In this document: positions 11,466-22,985 of the stretch, piece by piece | How positions within the stretch are numbered: the stretch's first letter is position 1 | Layout: each line of letters starts with the position of its first letter | From: Sequoia sempervirens | Lineage: Eukaryota > Streptophyta > Pinopsida > Cupressales > Cupressaceae | DNA length: 64,000 nucleotides | Assembly: GCA_007258455.2 (NCBI GenBank) | Contig: VDFB02018352.1 | Span: 1 to 64,000, forward strand | Reading direction: 5' to 3' | The notes under the pieces: generated by a model | What the model saw: only the letters and a program-made list of their open reading frames with translations | Database searches by the model: none | What the model was told of the DNA's origin: nothing | Position numbers and translations under genes: made by a program

Positions 11466-12958
11466 TGTAAAGTGCCTTGCCAAATCTGATCCAAAAATAC
11501 TAATTTTCTGCCTTTGGAATTTTGACAAACACTTTGCTTGCAACTTCCAATTTGCTGATAATAAGTTTCAAATTGTATTTGAAATGCTTTCGATGAATAC
11601 AAATGAAATATAAATGCTTCCCAATTGATTCTAGATAACTATCAAATGAGTTGAAATGAAATGCAAGATACTTTGGTGCTTTTCAATGCATATACATGAC
11701 TAAAAATGACTTCTACAGCCAAGGGACATTAAGTCAAACACTTGGCAAGCAAACTAATGTGCATCTACAGCAATGAATAATTATATCAAACACTTACAAT
11801 GCAACTTAAATATGCAATTAGATCATCTACAACACTATGACATTTTGTCATACACATTGTAGCCAAACTCCTTATGCCACCAATTTGTATTGCCAAATGA
11901 TGAAGACTGAAAATTAAATGCAAGTCCTAGGACAAGGTTGATGTACAATGCTGATATGATGATCACAACCACCCAAAATGCAATGCCAAGACTCTTGGCT
12001 TACAATGCTATCATGTGCAACCAATCATGAACTATATGGCAGCACTTTACAATTTGATATGACAACACTACAACTGATATGTCAATACAAATGCATCAAA
12101 TAACATGAAAGAACCTGATTACAATGAGCTCTCCTATTTGATGGTGTTGTGGTCGATTTTATACATCAAATGAAGCCTTCTCTAAGTCCAATTGATTCTC
12201 CAATGAAGTCGCCCCTGTTCTTGCCTGGCAATATTTTAGAAAAATAAATACAGCCTCTAAACTCCTCAAATTTGTTATGAAAATTATTGCCAACACCAAA
12301 GAAAGCAATCCCTCAAGTGCCCACAAAATTATATCTCCTTATTGAAGAGCAACGAATGAAAATGTGATTTCTCTCATGGCTGATCTGCAGACTGGAACAA
12401 AATTGCAGACTTCAAATAACTTCCCAAACTCTTCCAAAAATGATTGCAATTAGCACAATGAGAAAGACTGAAGTATCTTCCTCCACTATCCAACTAGGGT
12501 TGGTGTTGCACAACCGAAATTGGCACTTAACCAGCTAGGTTTGGTCTTTCACAAACGAAGACTGGAAAACAATAAGCTAAGCATTCAGCTTCAGCAGTGT
12601 AGTAGAAAGGTGTATTCAACTCAAGATGTCCAAATGCATAGCCCAAGCCTCTTTTTATACTTTTTCAACCTCATCACCAAGAGACTTCTAGAAGATTCCA
12701 GAAATATTCCTTAAGTGACTATTATTTTATTATTTTATTATTAAGTCACTTAAGTCACTTTTTATTATTAAATTAATTAAATAATAAGTCATCCCTTTTG
12801 ATATTTTATTTTATGGGAATAACTTAATAAATAATTAATTTAATAACATCTCTTGATTTAATTAAATCATCAATTAAGCTATCCTCATAAAATATCAATA
12901 ATTTGGACAACTTAATTAAATAATTTAATTAAATCACTATACCTCCAATTTGGGGACA
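11466..12958 (-). repeat. 5' LTR of the rearranged element
   Basis: On the minus strand it runs TGTCCCCAAATTGGAGG to AAGGCACTTTACA (1493 bp). It contains TTTAATTAAATTATTTAATTAAG near its start, and a likely TATA region (TATAAAAAGAGGC near 12650). Confidence 0.85.
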
Positions 12959-12963
12959 TGACA

Positions 12964-14662
12964 TTATCGATCTCCATATGAATGCCCCTGGATCTCCTGA
13001 ATGCAACATCTTCCTCGAATGTGACATCCCTACTGATCTCGATCAACTTTTGTCTAGGAATGTATATCCTATAGGATTTTGATGTCTCGCTATAGCCCAC
13101 AAAAATTCCCTTCTTGCCAGAAGGCTCCAACTTTGTTCTCTTTTCCTTTGGAACATGAACATAGACAGAACATCCAAAGATCCTCAAATGACTGACTTCA
13201 GGCTTCTTCCTTGTGAAGGATTCTTCAGGAGTCATATTCTCCAAGACCTTGTGAGGACTTCTGTTCTGAACATACACAGACGTCCTAGAAGCTTCTACCC
13301 ATAAGAAAGTTTGCAAGTCTTGGTCATGGATCATGGCCTTCGCTGCTTCCACGATCGTCCTGTTCTTCCTTTTTGTAACACCATTCTGTTGAGGATTATA
13401 GGGGACACAGAACTCCCTCTTAATCCTGCATCAATACAAAAATCTCAAAAGTAGCTAGAGGTGTATTCTCCTCCATTGTCAGATCTAAGGACCTTAATTC
13501 TTTTACCAGAAAGATTCTCTACCAAAGCTTTGAACTTTTTAAACCTTCCTAACACTTCCTCAAATTCTTTAGATTTCAAAAAATAAATCCAAGTCTTCCG
13601 CGAGTGGTCATCAATAAACAAAACATAATACAAGAATCCACTTGAAGACGGAATAGACATAGGTCCACACAGATCAGAATGAATAAGGTCTAGAATGCAC
13701 TTAGATCTATTTTCTCTACTATGGAAAGGGGCTTTTGAATTCTTACCCATAGCGCATCCCTTGCAAGTTTCTTCATGGTCCTGATTGAACTTGGGAAGTT
13801 TCGTGACCATCTTCTCCATGATAGGTAAGGCTCGGAAGTGGAGGTGCGCCAATCTTCGATGCCATAGATCACATAGACTTGAAGAATCATGAACTAATGC
13901 TTGAAGAGGACGCGTACATAGCGTATAGAGGCTTTCATGTCTAACACCAATTACTTGAGCTTCCTTGAAACTGGAATTTTCCATCCACACAAGACATTTG
14001 CCTTTGGAGAAGGCAACTTGATATCCTTCATCTTCTAGGGCTGAAATAGAAATAAGATTGCGCTTGATTCCTGGAACATACAGAACATCTCTCAACTGAA
14101 GTGTGATGCTAGAATCCAAATGTAGAGTAGAGGTTCCAATCCCTTTCACGGAATAGCCAGCATCATCTCCGATAATGACTTGTTCAGAAAATTCTTTCTC
14201 CATTAAACTTGATAAGTGCTTCTTAAATCCAGTGATGTGTTGAGAAGCACCACTGTCGATCAGCCAAGTGTTGGTGTTTGTAGGTACATTGCTTGATAGA
14301 GCTGAATAGAACAAGTACTCACATGAATCCTTCTGTGGAGAGGCATCATCAACATCTGCAACTGTGGCTTGCTGCTTAGGTCTAGTTGGACAATGCTTAG
14401 CAAAGTGCCCAAACTTACACCTAAAGCATTGAATCTTGGACATGTCTCTTTTCTTCTTGGAGGGAGGTGCATCATCATTTCCCTTATCTCGATTCCTCTT
14501 GAAGAATCCTTTCCTTCCATCTTTTCCTTTCTTCTTTGAAGCATGGGAGGCGAGAACATGAATGTCTTCATTCTTTGAACTTTGACCAACGCCTCTTGCC
14601 AACAACCTTGATTCTTCTTGAATGCAATCTGATCTTAGGTGATCAAACTTAGGCAATTTTGA
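12964..14662 (-). pseudogene. Copia zinc knuckle, protease and integrase
   Basis: Domains run in order. The zinc knuckle is CFRCKFGHFAKHC, one residue short between Cys2 and His compared with CX2CX4HX4C. The protease has WLIDSGASQHITG. The GAG-pre-integrase block is DLWHRRLAHLHF...CKGCAMGK. The integrase core has the first Asp in LIHSDLCGP and the second in LRSDNGGEY. A stop and frameshift near 13352-13445 interrupt the core. In the resumed frame the usual NGVAERKNRT reads NGVTKRKNRT, so the catalytic Glu is Lys. The C-terminal part (PEESFTRKKPEVSHLRIFGC) continues to the 8218-12958 insertion. Confidence 0.9.
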
Positions 14663-15162
14663 TCATGCACTAATTCCCTGAATGTAGGATTCCCAAGACA
14701 AAGGTAGACCATTGAGAGCAAGCATAGTCAAGTCTTTGTCATCAACCATATGCCCAATTGTCGAGAGTTGATCTCTCAAATCTGAAATCCTCATGAAGTA
14801 TGCAATCACTGATTCTCCTTTCGCCATCTTCACATGGTGTAGTTGTTGCTTCAGTGCAAGTGCTCGGCTGGTTTTGTTGATTTCGTACATTTCTTCCAAT
14901 GTTTTAAACATATCTCTTGCTGTCTTCAACTTAGAGACAATAGGAACACTATGATCCTTAACGGAATCAACCAATATCTTCATTTCCTTAATATCTTTCT
15001 TCATCCACTGGAACTTCTCTTCTTCTTCCTCAGGTTCAGGAACACTGGACTTCACAAACTCACCCAAGTCATTTTCGTGCAAGGTAAGCATGATCCTAAA
15101 TCTCCATGATGTGAAGTTTGATGCTCCCTCGAGTCTACCTCAATCTTCAAACCGTTCACCAT
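14663..15162 (-). pseudogene. Copia gag (UBN2-type)
   Basis: The likely start is ATG at 15162 (MVNGLKIEVDS), about 85 bases after the primer-binding site. A 1-2 base frameshift near 15130 precedes the block WRFRIMLTLHENDLGEF. The body contains KTARDMFKTLEEMYEI, ALALKQQLHHVKMAKGES and LRDQLSTIGHMVDDKDLTM, typical of the UBN2/gag-polypeptide family of plant Copia elements. It ends in an in-frame TGA (after YIQGISA) where CGA for Arg is expected, and the frame reads on directly into SKLPKFDHL of the next part. Confidence 0.88.
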
Positions 15163-15246
15163 CTTGACTAATGAGAAAAAATGAACAAAGAAGAGAATAG
15201 AGTATCGCTGTTTAGGAACAAATCTGATCACGATCCTCTCAAACCC

Positions 15247-15258
15247 GCTCTGATACCA
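15247..15258 (-). promoter_or_regulatory. Copia primer-binding site
   Basis: TGGTATCAGAGC on the minus strand directly abuts the 5' LTR end (AACA at 15259-15262). It is the initiator tRNA-Met type. Confidence 0.93.
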
Positions 15259-15951
15259 TGTTAAATTTAGTGATCAAATTAATGTACAAAATTTAATTCA
15301 AAAAATCAGACACAATAACACAATAGATACCCTGGGAAAACCCTCCTCTTGAGGGAGAAAAACCAAGCAACATTATATCACTTATATATTATTCAAGAAT
15401 CAACACTGTCTTATACAATAAGGCCGAACTCAAGGCCAAGTAAGAGCACCAACTCTAGATGCAAAATATAGATTACAATCTGCTTTCCATATATATCAAA
15501 ATCTGCTCTTGGAAGAACTTCGACCTGCTCTTGAAGGAAATCGCACTTGGAGAAAATCGCAATCTGCTCTTAAAATATAATTCGCACTTGAATATGGAAA
15601 TGAATCGAACTTGCTTGATGTGTAAATGAGAAGAATTGATCTTGTATTTATACATTGCTTTGTGAGAGGTCGCACCTCTTCAAGAGATAGGTCGGCCATC
15701 ATACAAAATATAATTACAAATAATAAATACTAATTTCAAGGAAGGTCGGCCAAGACAAATAATATAACATTTACTAATTTAGAAGTCGGCCATCAATGAA
15801 GTCTCTTCATAGATAATCACGCCAAGATAAGAGGTCAGCCACTTCACAAAATCGTGTATAATAATTAAATAGACAATGTCTACCATTTAATTATTATCTC
15901 CAAGTGATTTGGGCTGGAAGGATTCGCTTGAAGCTGCAATTATCATCAACA
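15259..15951 (-). repeat. Copia 5' LTR
   Basis: It has the same length and borders as 3414-4106, and is followed by the CAGCC target duplication at 15952-15956. Confidence 0.93.
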
Positions 15952-16729
15952 CAGCCAACTCATCTTTGATCTTCTGCATCAATCTATATGCTTCTACCTT
16001 CTGTGCCACTACAAACTTAGTGGTCAACATCTGTCACTTCAAGTTATAGAAGACATCACAGAAGGTTAATTCGATGTGATACAGATTCTCCAAAACCCCG
16101 GCATCCCTTCGTGCCATCCTCGGTGGGGTACCATGCCATGCTCTACACATTGTTGGAGTCTCACCTACTGGCCATCCCTGACTGGTGAAGATACAACCAA
16201 ACTCCGACTCGCACCCCATCTACATGAATCCGCAGATGCGCTGCACTTCTTGGGCCACTAAGGGAGAGCGGCCAACCTTGAGTGCTTTAGAAACCTATCA
16301 TACTTGGATCAACAATTGCCCCGTGTGCTCAAGTTCCTCTACATAGCGTTGCACAATCCCTACGGGATCTAATGGATCCATTTGCGACATCTCCACTACA
16401 AATCTTCCAAACCCTATGGAATCATTCTCCTCATCTCCAGGTGCTAACGAAGACTCTATGTCCTCCGTAGGGGTCTCCCTCACTGTCTCTCCCTCAGGCT
16501 CCTGGACCGCTGCTATGGTCTCCATTTCTCCTGTCGTCTCCATCTCACCTATAGCTGTTGGAGGCTGCTCTGACACTTCTTCTGCCAGCCTGGTCATCTC
16601 ACTCTACTAAGTTTGAAGGGTTGGGCCTCCCTCATCCGTAACCCCAACCAAACCTTCTGAAGGGATCTAGACAGGCTCTGCCACCTCCAGTGTGAGACCC
16701 ACCGAACCCAGCCAATTGTCAATTTGTGC

Positions 16730-17150
16730 CACTCCTAGCGGTGTAACAAGGGGAACCTGTTCCTGTGTTGTGATCATTCCCCAAGTTGATGTTCCTGGTA
16801 TTTCTAGTGATGTAGTGGGGGCCGAAGTTCCCGGCAATGTATCCCCAGGGGTTGCCAAACCTAGCGGTGTAACCCCTGAAACTGCTAAACCTGGTAATTC
16901 CACTCCAGCGGTCAACCCTTAAAATCCATCCCCTACTACCAAACTTGGCAATACATATCCTCCTGCTAGCAATACATCTTCTGTCATCAATGGCTCTCCT
17001 GAAACTAGAAAACCTGGTAGTGTTTCTATTGAAATTGCCAACCCTAGCGATGGCTCTACTGAAGCCACTGAACTCGACAATGTGGCTGCCAATCCTGGCG
17101 GTGCCGAATCTCATGCCAACAGTGCCCAACCTAGCGATGCACCTGGCATG
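16730..17150 (-). repeat. Pro/Gly/Thr-rich coding repeats, about 30-36 bp
   Basis: Variants of CCTAGCGGTGTAACCCCTG and AAACCTGGTAATTCC recur along the stretch. In the minus frame they encode peptides such as PLGLATPGDTLPGTSAP, an 11-12 residue degenerate repeat within the Gypsy extra ORF. Confidence 0.6.
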
Positions 17151-18594
17151 AAGTTTCCACTTTCAATATCTTCCTGACGCCAATGGGTGATGCTAGGAGG
17201 GTAATCATTACTGTCAGTGGTGGGCTCCTGATGCGAACTGGTGGTGCTAGCAGGTTGAAGCTTGTCAGCTGAAGGGGTGGTATTGCAGTGGCTTCCTCTA
17301 CCTCCATCCCTGGTTTCATCTGCGCACCTACGGCCATGGACACCTCTTCGTTCATCAATGAACTAGCGGCCGACGTCGAAGAGGACAGTTCTATTGGTTC
17401 CTCTTCCTCCTCTTCACCGCTTCCTGTGGATGCTTCCTCTGTTGATGCTTCCTTTTCCACCGACACCTCCTTGCGCTTTCTTTTCTTCCATACCTGTGCC
17501 AAATTTTCCCCAACTTTTAGTTCCAACTCCGTCCAATAGAAGGTTGTGGGAATCCTTGGATCCAAGTGAGTGAGTGGCTACAGCCAACCTCATCTATCCA
17601 CAGGAACTTGCATATGCACAACATTGAGGAACAAGGCGATTGTGTGCTATGTCATGTAAAATGCTTTGTGCCTTTGCGACAAAAATTCCCTCATTCACTC
17701 TAAAAGTAGTCGGCCCCAGTTATACACTTTGCCCACGCTCAGGCCAACCATGTAGTCTACCATCTAGATGGTGATGTCAGATGCCCAGCTTGCCCCTATC
17801 AATTTGGATTTCATCAAATCTAGCAAACACTTCCATTCTGCAGTGGCCAGGTAATGCTTATGCAACCCTCTATTGCCTATATTCCATACGTTGTCCTTTT
17901 CTTCGACTGTCATATCACTTCGGCAAAATTGTTTGATAAGAATCTCCTTGTGTTGTTGAGTCATTTTTCTGAGCTTGTTTACCCCTGCTCCTATTGCTGC
18001 AACACCAAACACTCACTCAAAATCCTACAGCCAAAATGAGACTGTAATTGTACAACCCTTGTAGTCCAAAATGGACCTATGTGTATGTCGGCAGTAATTT
18101 TCAACCATGGCCTTCAACCAAGGCTCGAACTCTCAGGCATTGAAAAATGGTAAGAGTGTTGCCTTGGCAAGCAAGCATGCCTCAATGCAATTTTCAAAGT
18201 ATGATCATTTGCCACATTTCGCCACCACTGTTTGCACTCGTTGCCAGTTAGACTCTCCCATGTCATGGTGTATGCTTCTATATTCATCTTCTTCTTTGTC
18301 ACTGATGCCACCTTCGGCTTGTATTGTGTTACTTTCTTTCCTTTATCCATTTCGATATCTTTTTGGCGATTCAAATTCACTCTTTCTTTTCACTTGGCAA
18401 TTAATTTGTTGTCGGACAAGACAGTTGTTGTAACTGCCACCCTCTCCTGTTTGTACGGACTCGATGATGTGTGTCTTCCCCACTTGTCGTCTAGTGCTAG
18501 GTTCCTGCCAAGTCCCCTCTGTTGTACTGCACGGTTCTCTGGAAATTTTTTTCTTTTGGACTTGTATGACTAACTTTTGCACAATGAAACCCCT

Positions 18595-18720
18595 AGCAGT
18601 CCATACAGCCAGCTTCTTGTTCCCTTGTACGGTATCCTTGTTCTTTCGTACAGATTCTTGCTTGCAATGTACGGCCTTGTGATTGCAGCATACAGCCTTG
18701 TGATTGCAGCTAGTCTCTAT
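18595..18720. repeat. 21-bp minisatellite within a wider GTAC-motif array
   Basis: Units start at GTACGGTATCC (18627), GTACAGATTC (18648), GTACGGCCTTG (18669) and ATACAGCCTTG (18690), at exactly 21 bp. Looser copies at 21-57 bp spacing extend to about 19000 (GTACGTCC, ATACGGCT, GTACGGTC, GTACGACT, GTACAGTT, GTACAGCC). Confidence 0.7.
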
Positions 18721-19126
18721 TTGTTTTGCCCACTATTCCTCCCTTCGTACGTCCTCAGGCTTCACTCTATTTCATATGATTTTCCCTTCCAACCATACGG
18801 CTCTCCATTTGCTCACTAGTACGGTCAATTCCTTCTTAAGTCATACGACAATGTGCTTTGTGCATCGTACGACTCCTCTTGTACTCTTATCAAGTCGTAC
18901 AGTTCCGCACTCTTCTTCTTGCTAGGACTTTTGTCTATTCTTCACCAAACTTCTCCTTACCAAACTCCACCAAATAATTCCATCCTTATGTCGTACAGCC
19001 TTTTTCCTTAGTATATGAGCTTGGAAATTTCTTATTTTGATTTCCACCGATGTCTTACTTTGATTTAATTTGATAAAATTTTCTTTACTTTTATTTTTTG
19101 CCAACATTTGGTCCTTTTGTTTCATG

Positions 19127-19697
19127 TTATCCAGCAACACTCGAGCCTCGGCCCACTTTGTCAAATATTTTGTAGCCACCAAAATATATCGACACCGATG
19201 TAATTGACTCACCTTTAATGGCCCAATTAAATCCAATCCCCAACGTTCGAAGAGCTCCTAAGGTTGGGACGGATACAAGGGCATAAAATCTCACTTCAAC
19301 AGTTTCCCTACCCTCTGGCAAGTATCACAACCTAACACCCATTCTCGAGCATCAGTGTGCATCATTGGCCACCATAGGCCTACCAAAAGAATTTTTTTGG
19401 CCATAGCATCCAGACAAATGTGACCTCTAGCTAGACCCTTATGTGCTTCTTTCAGTACACCTGGTATCTTCTCCTCTATTACACATCTCTTGAGGATCTA
19501 GTCGGACCCCATCTTATACAGCAAGCCATTAATTAGCTGAAATGTTTTACTCTTCAATACGAGTTTCCTTCTCTCCGTTGATGGTATTTCCTTCGGGAAT
19601 GTGGATGTAAACAAGAACTCTCCAATCTTTTCATACCATGAAGGAAGTACTACAATTTGAAATAGGTTTGCGTCAAGAAAATCCTCATTCACTCCCC
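19127..19697 (-). pseudogene. Gypsy integrase, truncated after the first catalytic Asp
   Basis: The HHCC zinc-binding part is visible (KEAHKGLARGH, then CDTCQRVG), followed by the core start GLDLIGPLK and YILVATKYLTKWAEARVL. The sequence then leaves the integrase family. The second Asp and the Glu of the DDE triad and the C-terminal domain are absent, and the extra ORF region follows. Several in-frame stops are present. The family joins element DNA to the target. This copy could not. Confidence 0.85.
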
Positions 19698-19715
19698 CTT
19701 CGCCAGTTCACCCGA

Positions 19716-20027
19716 CTAGATTCTTGACAATTGGTCAGCGATCACATGACTCCTCCCCGAACATACGATGATAGTGAATGTGAACTCTTGGAGCAATAGC
19801 AGCCACCTGCTCACTCTCCATTGAATTATCGGCTTGTTTACCAAATACATCAGGGCTTGGTGGTCCACATAAAATGTGAACGGGGTTGCTAGCAGGTAAT
19901 GCTTGAATTTTTGTACCAAGTAAACCATCCCCAGTGCTTCGCGTTCGGTCGTACTGTAGTTTTTCTCTGCTTTTGAAAGTAGCCGACTCGCCAAAAACAC
20001 TGGGTGGTCCAACCTGTGTGCTCCCAC
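19716..20027 (-). pseudogene. Gypsy RNase H
   Basis: It shows PVFLASRLLSKAEKNYSTTE, REALGMVYLVQKFKHYL, the FYVDHQALMYL block and SRWLLLLQEF, all typical of the Gypsy RNase H that follows RT. An in-frame stop separates it from RT (RATLA then stop). Confidence 0.9.
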
Positions 20028-20948
20028 TTATGCCAGTGTTGCTCTGATAGCAATGTTCAAGGCACCCACATGTACGTGGAACTCCTTGTTCCAGTCTAGG
20101 TACGCCAATATGAGTGAACTAATCAGCTGGTCCTTCAATTCATTGAATGCCTTCTCTTGTTCTTCCATCCATATGAAAGGTTGTCCCTTCCTCGTCAATA
20201 GGTTGAGAGGGTAAGATACTTGTGCAAAGTTTTTCATAAACCTCCAGTAGTACCCTACATGCCCGAGGAAGGATTTTACACCAGTAACATTCTCTAGGGC
20301 CTCCATCTGTACAATCACTCTTACTTTGTCCAGGTCCGTTTTTAGTCCAGCCTTGCACACAATATGTCCCAACAATTTCCCTTGCAGCACCATGAATCTG
20401 CATTTCTTGGGGTTCAATGTGAGGCGGGCTGCTCTACACCTCTCCATGCACTCGCCGAGGGCCTTCAAATGCTTCTCCTTGTCACTGTAGATCGACCAGT
20501 CGTAGAGGAAGGCTTTGAAGTTGCCTACTGACATTTTGTCGAAGATGTGTAATATTATCCTCTAGAATGTGGTCAGCACGTTACACAGCCCGAATGGCAT
20601 CCGGTTGTATGCATACACTCCGTCCTCGACCACAAAAGTTGTCTTCAACTTGTCTTCCTTAACAATACTAATTTAGTTGTATCCAGAGAACCCGTCCAAG
20701 AATGAGTACATCTCATGCCCGACGACCTCTTCAAGAATTGTGTCAGTGAAGGGGATTGGAAATGGGTCTTTGATAGTCACTGCGTTCAAACTCCTAAAGT
20801 CAACGCATATCCTAATCTGCTTCGTTTCCTTCTTCAAGGAAATGACAATCGGTGACACCCAGTCACTGACGTCCACCTTGAAAATAATGCCCGCTTCCAG
20901 CATTTTCTCAATTTCATCATGTACTTTGGCGGCATAATTTTTGTTCAT
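20028..20948 (-). pseudogene. Gypsy reverse transcriptase
   Basis: The finger and palm blocks are clear: SPIVISLKKETKQIRICVD, FRSLNAVTIKDPFPIP, FLDGFSGYN, YNRMPFGLCN and LTLNPKKCRF, then LGHVGYYWRFMKNFA of the connection region. The active site, usually F-x-D-D, reads FLYDWS, so the first catalytic Asp is Tyr. Stops follow FSGYN and LTTF. It is inactive. Confidence 0.92.
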
Positions 20949-21540
20949 CCTATAGGGACTCTTCCGTACAAGTTGGGCTCTCGGTACGAGAGGGATTCTA
21001 TGTACACATTTCCGATGGTATGCCCTTCAGGTCCTTGTACGTCCAGGGGAAGGCATCTTTATATTCCATGAAGATTTTAAATTTCGTCGCCTTTAGTACG
21101 AGGTCCCAATCATCACTGACAAGAATCTCCTTAGGCTTTTCTTGCTCACCGAGGTTTACCTTCTTCAATGTCGGTTCCTTGTACTTTATGAGTTTGTCTC
21201 ATTCAAACTTATGGGCTAGCGTCTCATCCAATTCTGCCACGCCTTCCTTATACTCACCGTACTCTGTTGGAAATGTCTGACTGGTCAAGCCATTATCTTC
21301 TTCCTCTCCCCTTCTCTAATTTGTAGCATGTTGCAATCTAGGTGAAAGACTTCGTAATCTTCCATTTGCCAGTGAAACAACCTGTTCAGTGAACTGGTCT
21401 TGTCTTCCGAGCAACTTCCAATTTCCAGTACACCTTCGTTTGGCTCCATCGTCTTCCTTTCTTCATCGACATCCGATCCTCCATTCGACTTTGATCCCGA
21501 ACATGCCAGTTCTTCACTGACTGCCTAGTTCTTCAAATCA

Positions 21541-21962
21541 ATAGTGTACTTCCCATGGCTCTCAATCAAAAGTGTGTTCCTCTTCCAATTGTGGTTTTCC
21601 TTGGCGGCAATCAGCCATCCTCATCCCAATAGTGCATCGTACACCTTTTTCTCCAACAAGATGACAACGAAGTTTAACAAGAACTGTTGCGTGCCGATCA
21701 AAACTTTTTGTGCCATTAGAGTACCAAGAGATTTGATGCCATGTTGGTCTACTCCTACCAAGTGGAATGCCAGAGGCCAGAGAGTTGGCTTTCCCAAGCA
21801 CTTCCATGTCTCCTCTGGTAGTACGTTCATCCCAAAGCCTCCATTGACAATGGTGTTGGAGAGTTTCATCCCTAGGATTTTCATCTGTACGATAGTCGGC
21901 TTCCTCCCAACACTTACTGCGAGTAGCATTCGATTTGTGGTCTCTCCTGCGGGTTCTATCAT
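21541..21962 (-). pseudogene. Gypsy aspartic protease
   Basis: The minus frame reads IVNGGFGMNVLPEETW, then KSLGTLMAQKVLIGTQQF and a YDALLG end, matching Gypsy proteases, where the active site is usually D-G/T-G. Here the Asp is Asn (NGG). About 560 bp separate it from RT, partly open but unrecognised. Confidence 0.75.
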
Positions 21963-22257
21963 ACTTTGAGTTGAACCCTTCTAAAGATTTTCCTCAACAA
22001 TGACGTTCGTGAGTGCTACTCTCAGTTGAGGCATCATTTGTAGGTGGTCTATTACCTTAATTGGTACAGTTGTGTGAAGCACCTGTCATACTATGTTCTT
22101 CTCAGACTCCGACTGCAACAACATACTAGCCGCCTTGGAAGTTCTTCGTTCATTTGCCATTGCTTCTTCCACTTTTACCCTAGCTTCTTCCTCTTTTTCC
22201 CTGGCTTCTCGAAGTCTCTTTCTCCGTACGAGGGTCCAAATAATTGGCCTTCTTTGT

Positions 22258-22943
22258 CTATTCCCTTGTAATTGCCAGGACCTCATTGTCGACTACCTCC
22301 AACATGTTGATGCTTTTCTGCTTCGGGCAATCAGTGTCTTTGTGATCGCCAGGACCACACCATTTGCACAGCTTTCCCTTGGCACCTTGACTGCTCTGGC
22401 AATCCGTCACAAAGTGACCCCATTCGTTACATTTTGGCACTGAATCATGGGTCTACCTTTGCTATCGTACTGGATTTTGCTTCTTGGCGTACTATTGTTA
22501 TTTCTTCAATTGTTGTGGTAGCTGCCAGGGGATGCGTTGTTTTTCGGTGATGTAGTTGGAGGGGTTGACTGTTCCCCTTGTGTGAAGAACACTTGCGAAC
22601 TTCGTTTTTTCAGGTTGTACGGGCACTCCTTGACGGAGTGTCCCATAACTTGGCAAATATCACAAAATATTTTCTTTAGACAGTTCACCTTTGTGTGAGC
22701 TTCTGTTTTGCATTCGATACACCACAGTTCATTCGCCACCTTCGACCCTTCTTTGTCGGCTTTCAGTTCTTTCATCATTCTCAACATGTCTCGATGGAGA
22801 GCTTGTATGGTTTTTGATTCATCTTCGCTCTCCCCCGTACTTTCGTTGTCATCTTTCGTTTTCCCTCCGGAAGATGTCTTGTTCTCGCTCTCAATGTCCA
22901 TCACACGATTATATGCTTCAATGTACGGGGATGGAGGTACCAC
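22258..22943 (-). pseudogene. Gypsy gag C-terminal part with zinc knuckles
   Basis: Three CX2CX4HX4C knuckles are visible: CIECKTEAHTKVNC, CDICQVMGHSVKEC and CKWCGPGDHKDTDC. A partial one reads CNEWGHFVTDC. They sit between an acidic Ser-rich linker and the protease. Zinc knuckles bind the element RNA. A stop near 22506 splits the frame. Confidence 0.85.
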
Positions 22944-22985
22944 CTTTATTTTCTTCTGGAGCGAGGGAAGGAGTCCCTCAATAAA

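Larger units (their letters stand above)
8218..12958 (-). mobile_element. Non-autonomous LTR element with a largely inverted 3' LTR
   Basis: Both outer ends are the same LTR end (TGTCCCC at 8218, GGGGACA at 12958). Near-matching pentamers TGTCA (8213-8217) and TGACA (12959-12963) flank it. The right part is a normal minus-strand 5' LTR (11466-12958), followed by a primer-binding site and a gag-like ORF. The left part, instead of a minus-strand LTR, is about 114 bp of LTR start in the expected direction (9724-9837), then almost the whole LTR in plus orientation (8218-about 9722). It splits the Copia polyprotein between the integrase C-terminal region and RT. Confidence 0.8.
3414..15951 (-). 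mobile_element. Ty1/Copia LTR retrotransposon, minus strand
   Basis: Two 693-bp LTRs (3414-4106 and 15259-15951) and a perfect target duplication CAGCC (3409-3413 and 15952-15956) define the element. The site lies at the 3' edge of the solo LTR 1161-3410. The order gag, protease, integrase, RT, RNase H on the minus strand is the Copia order. A solo LTR (4578-6412) and a rearranged element (8218-12958) are inserted in it. The coding frame is broken by several stops and indels and the integrase has lost a catalytic residue, so it is inactive. Confidence 0.95.
15957..19126 (-). pseudogene. Gypsy extra (accessory) ORF downstream of integrase
   Basis: About 3 kb lies between the truncated integrase and the coiled-coil end at 728-1160. 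Read across stops, it contains block 1 (about 18085-18000: HRSILDYKGC, then DFE and VFG), block 2 (about 17775-17640: MVDYMVGLSVGKVYNW, then HKAFYM), a basic stretch (KKRKRKEVS), an acidic run (SGEEEEEEPIELSSS), a Pro/Gly/Thr-rich repeat and acidic 16300-16600. Both blocks have counterparts in the same order in the ORF at 57100. At least five stops interrupt it, mostly TAG, with some TGA. Function is unknown. The order of a folded part followed by low-complexity and coiled coil is shared with the ORF of the 8.1 kb unit. Confidence 0.6.

Noticed and set aside
17288..17539. Ser-rich plus-strand ORF
   Set aside because: It is a shadow of the acidic and basic stretch read on the minus strand (KKRKRKEVS, EEEEEEP).
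18232..18925. Several hydrophobic plus-strand ORFs that look membrane-like
   Set aside because: They overlap each other in the GTAC-repeat region. Their hydrophobicity comes from complementing Lys/Glu-rich minus-strand sequence.
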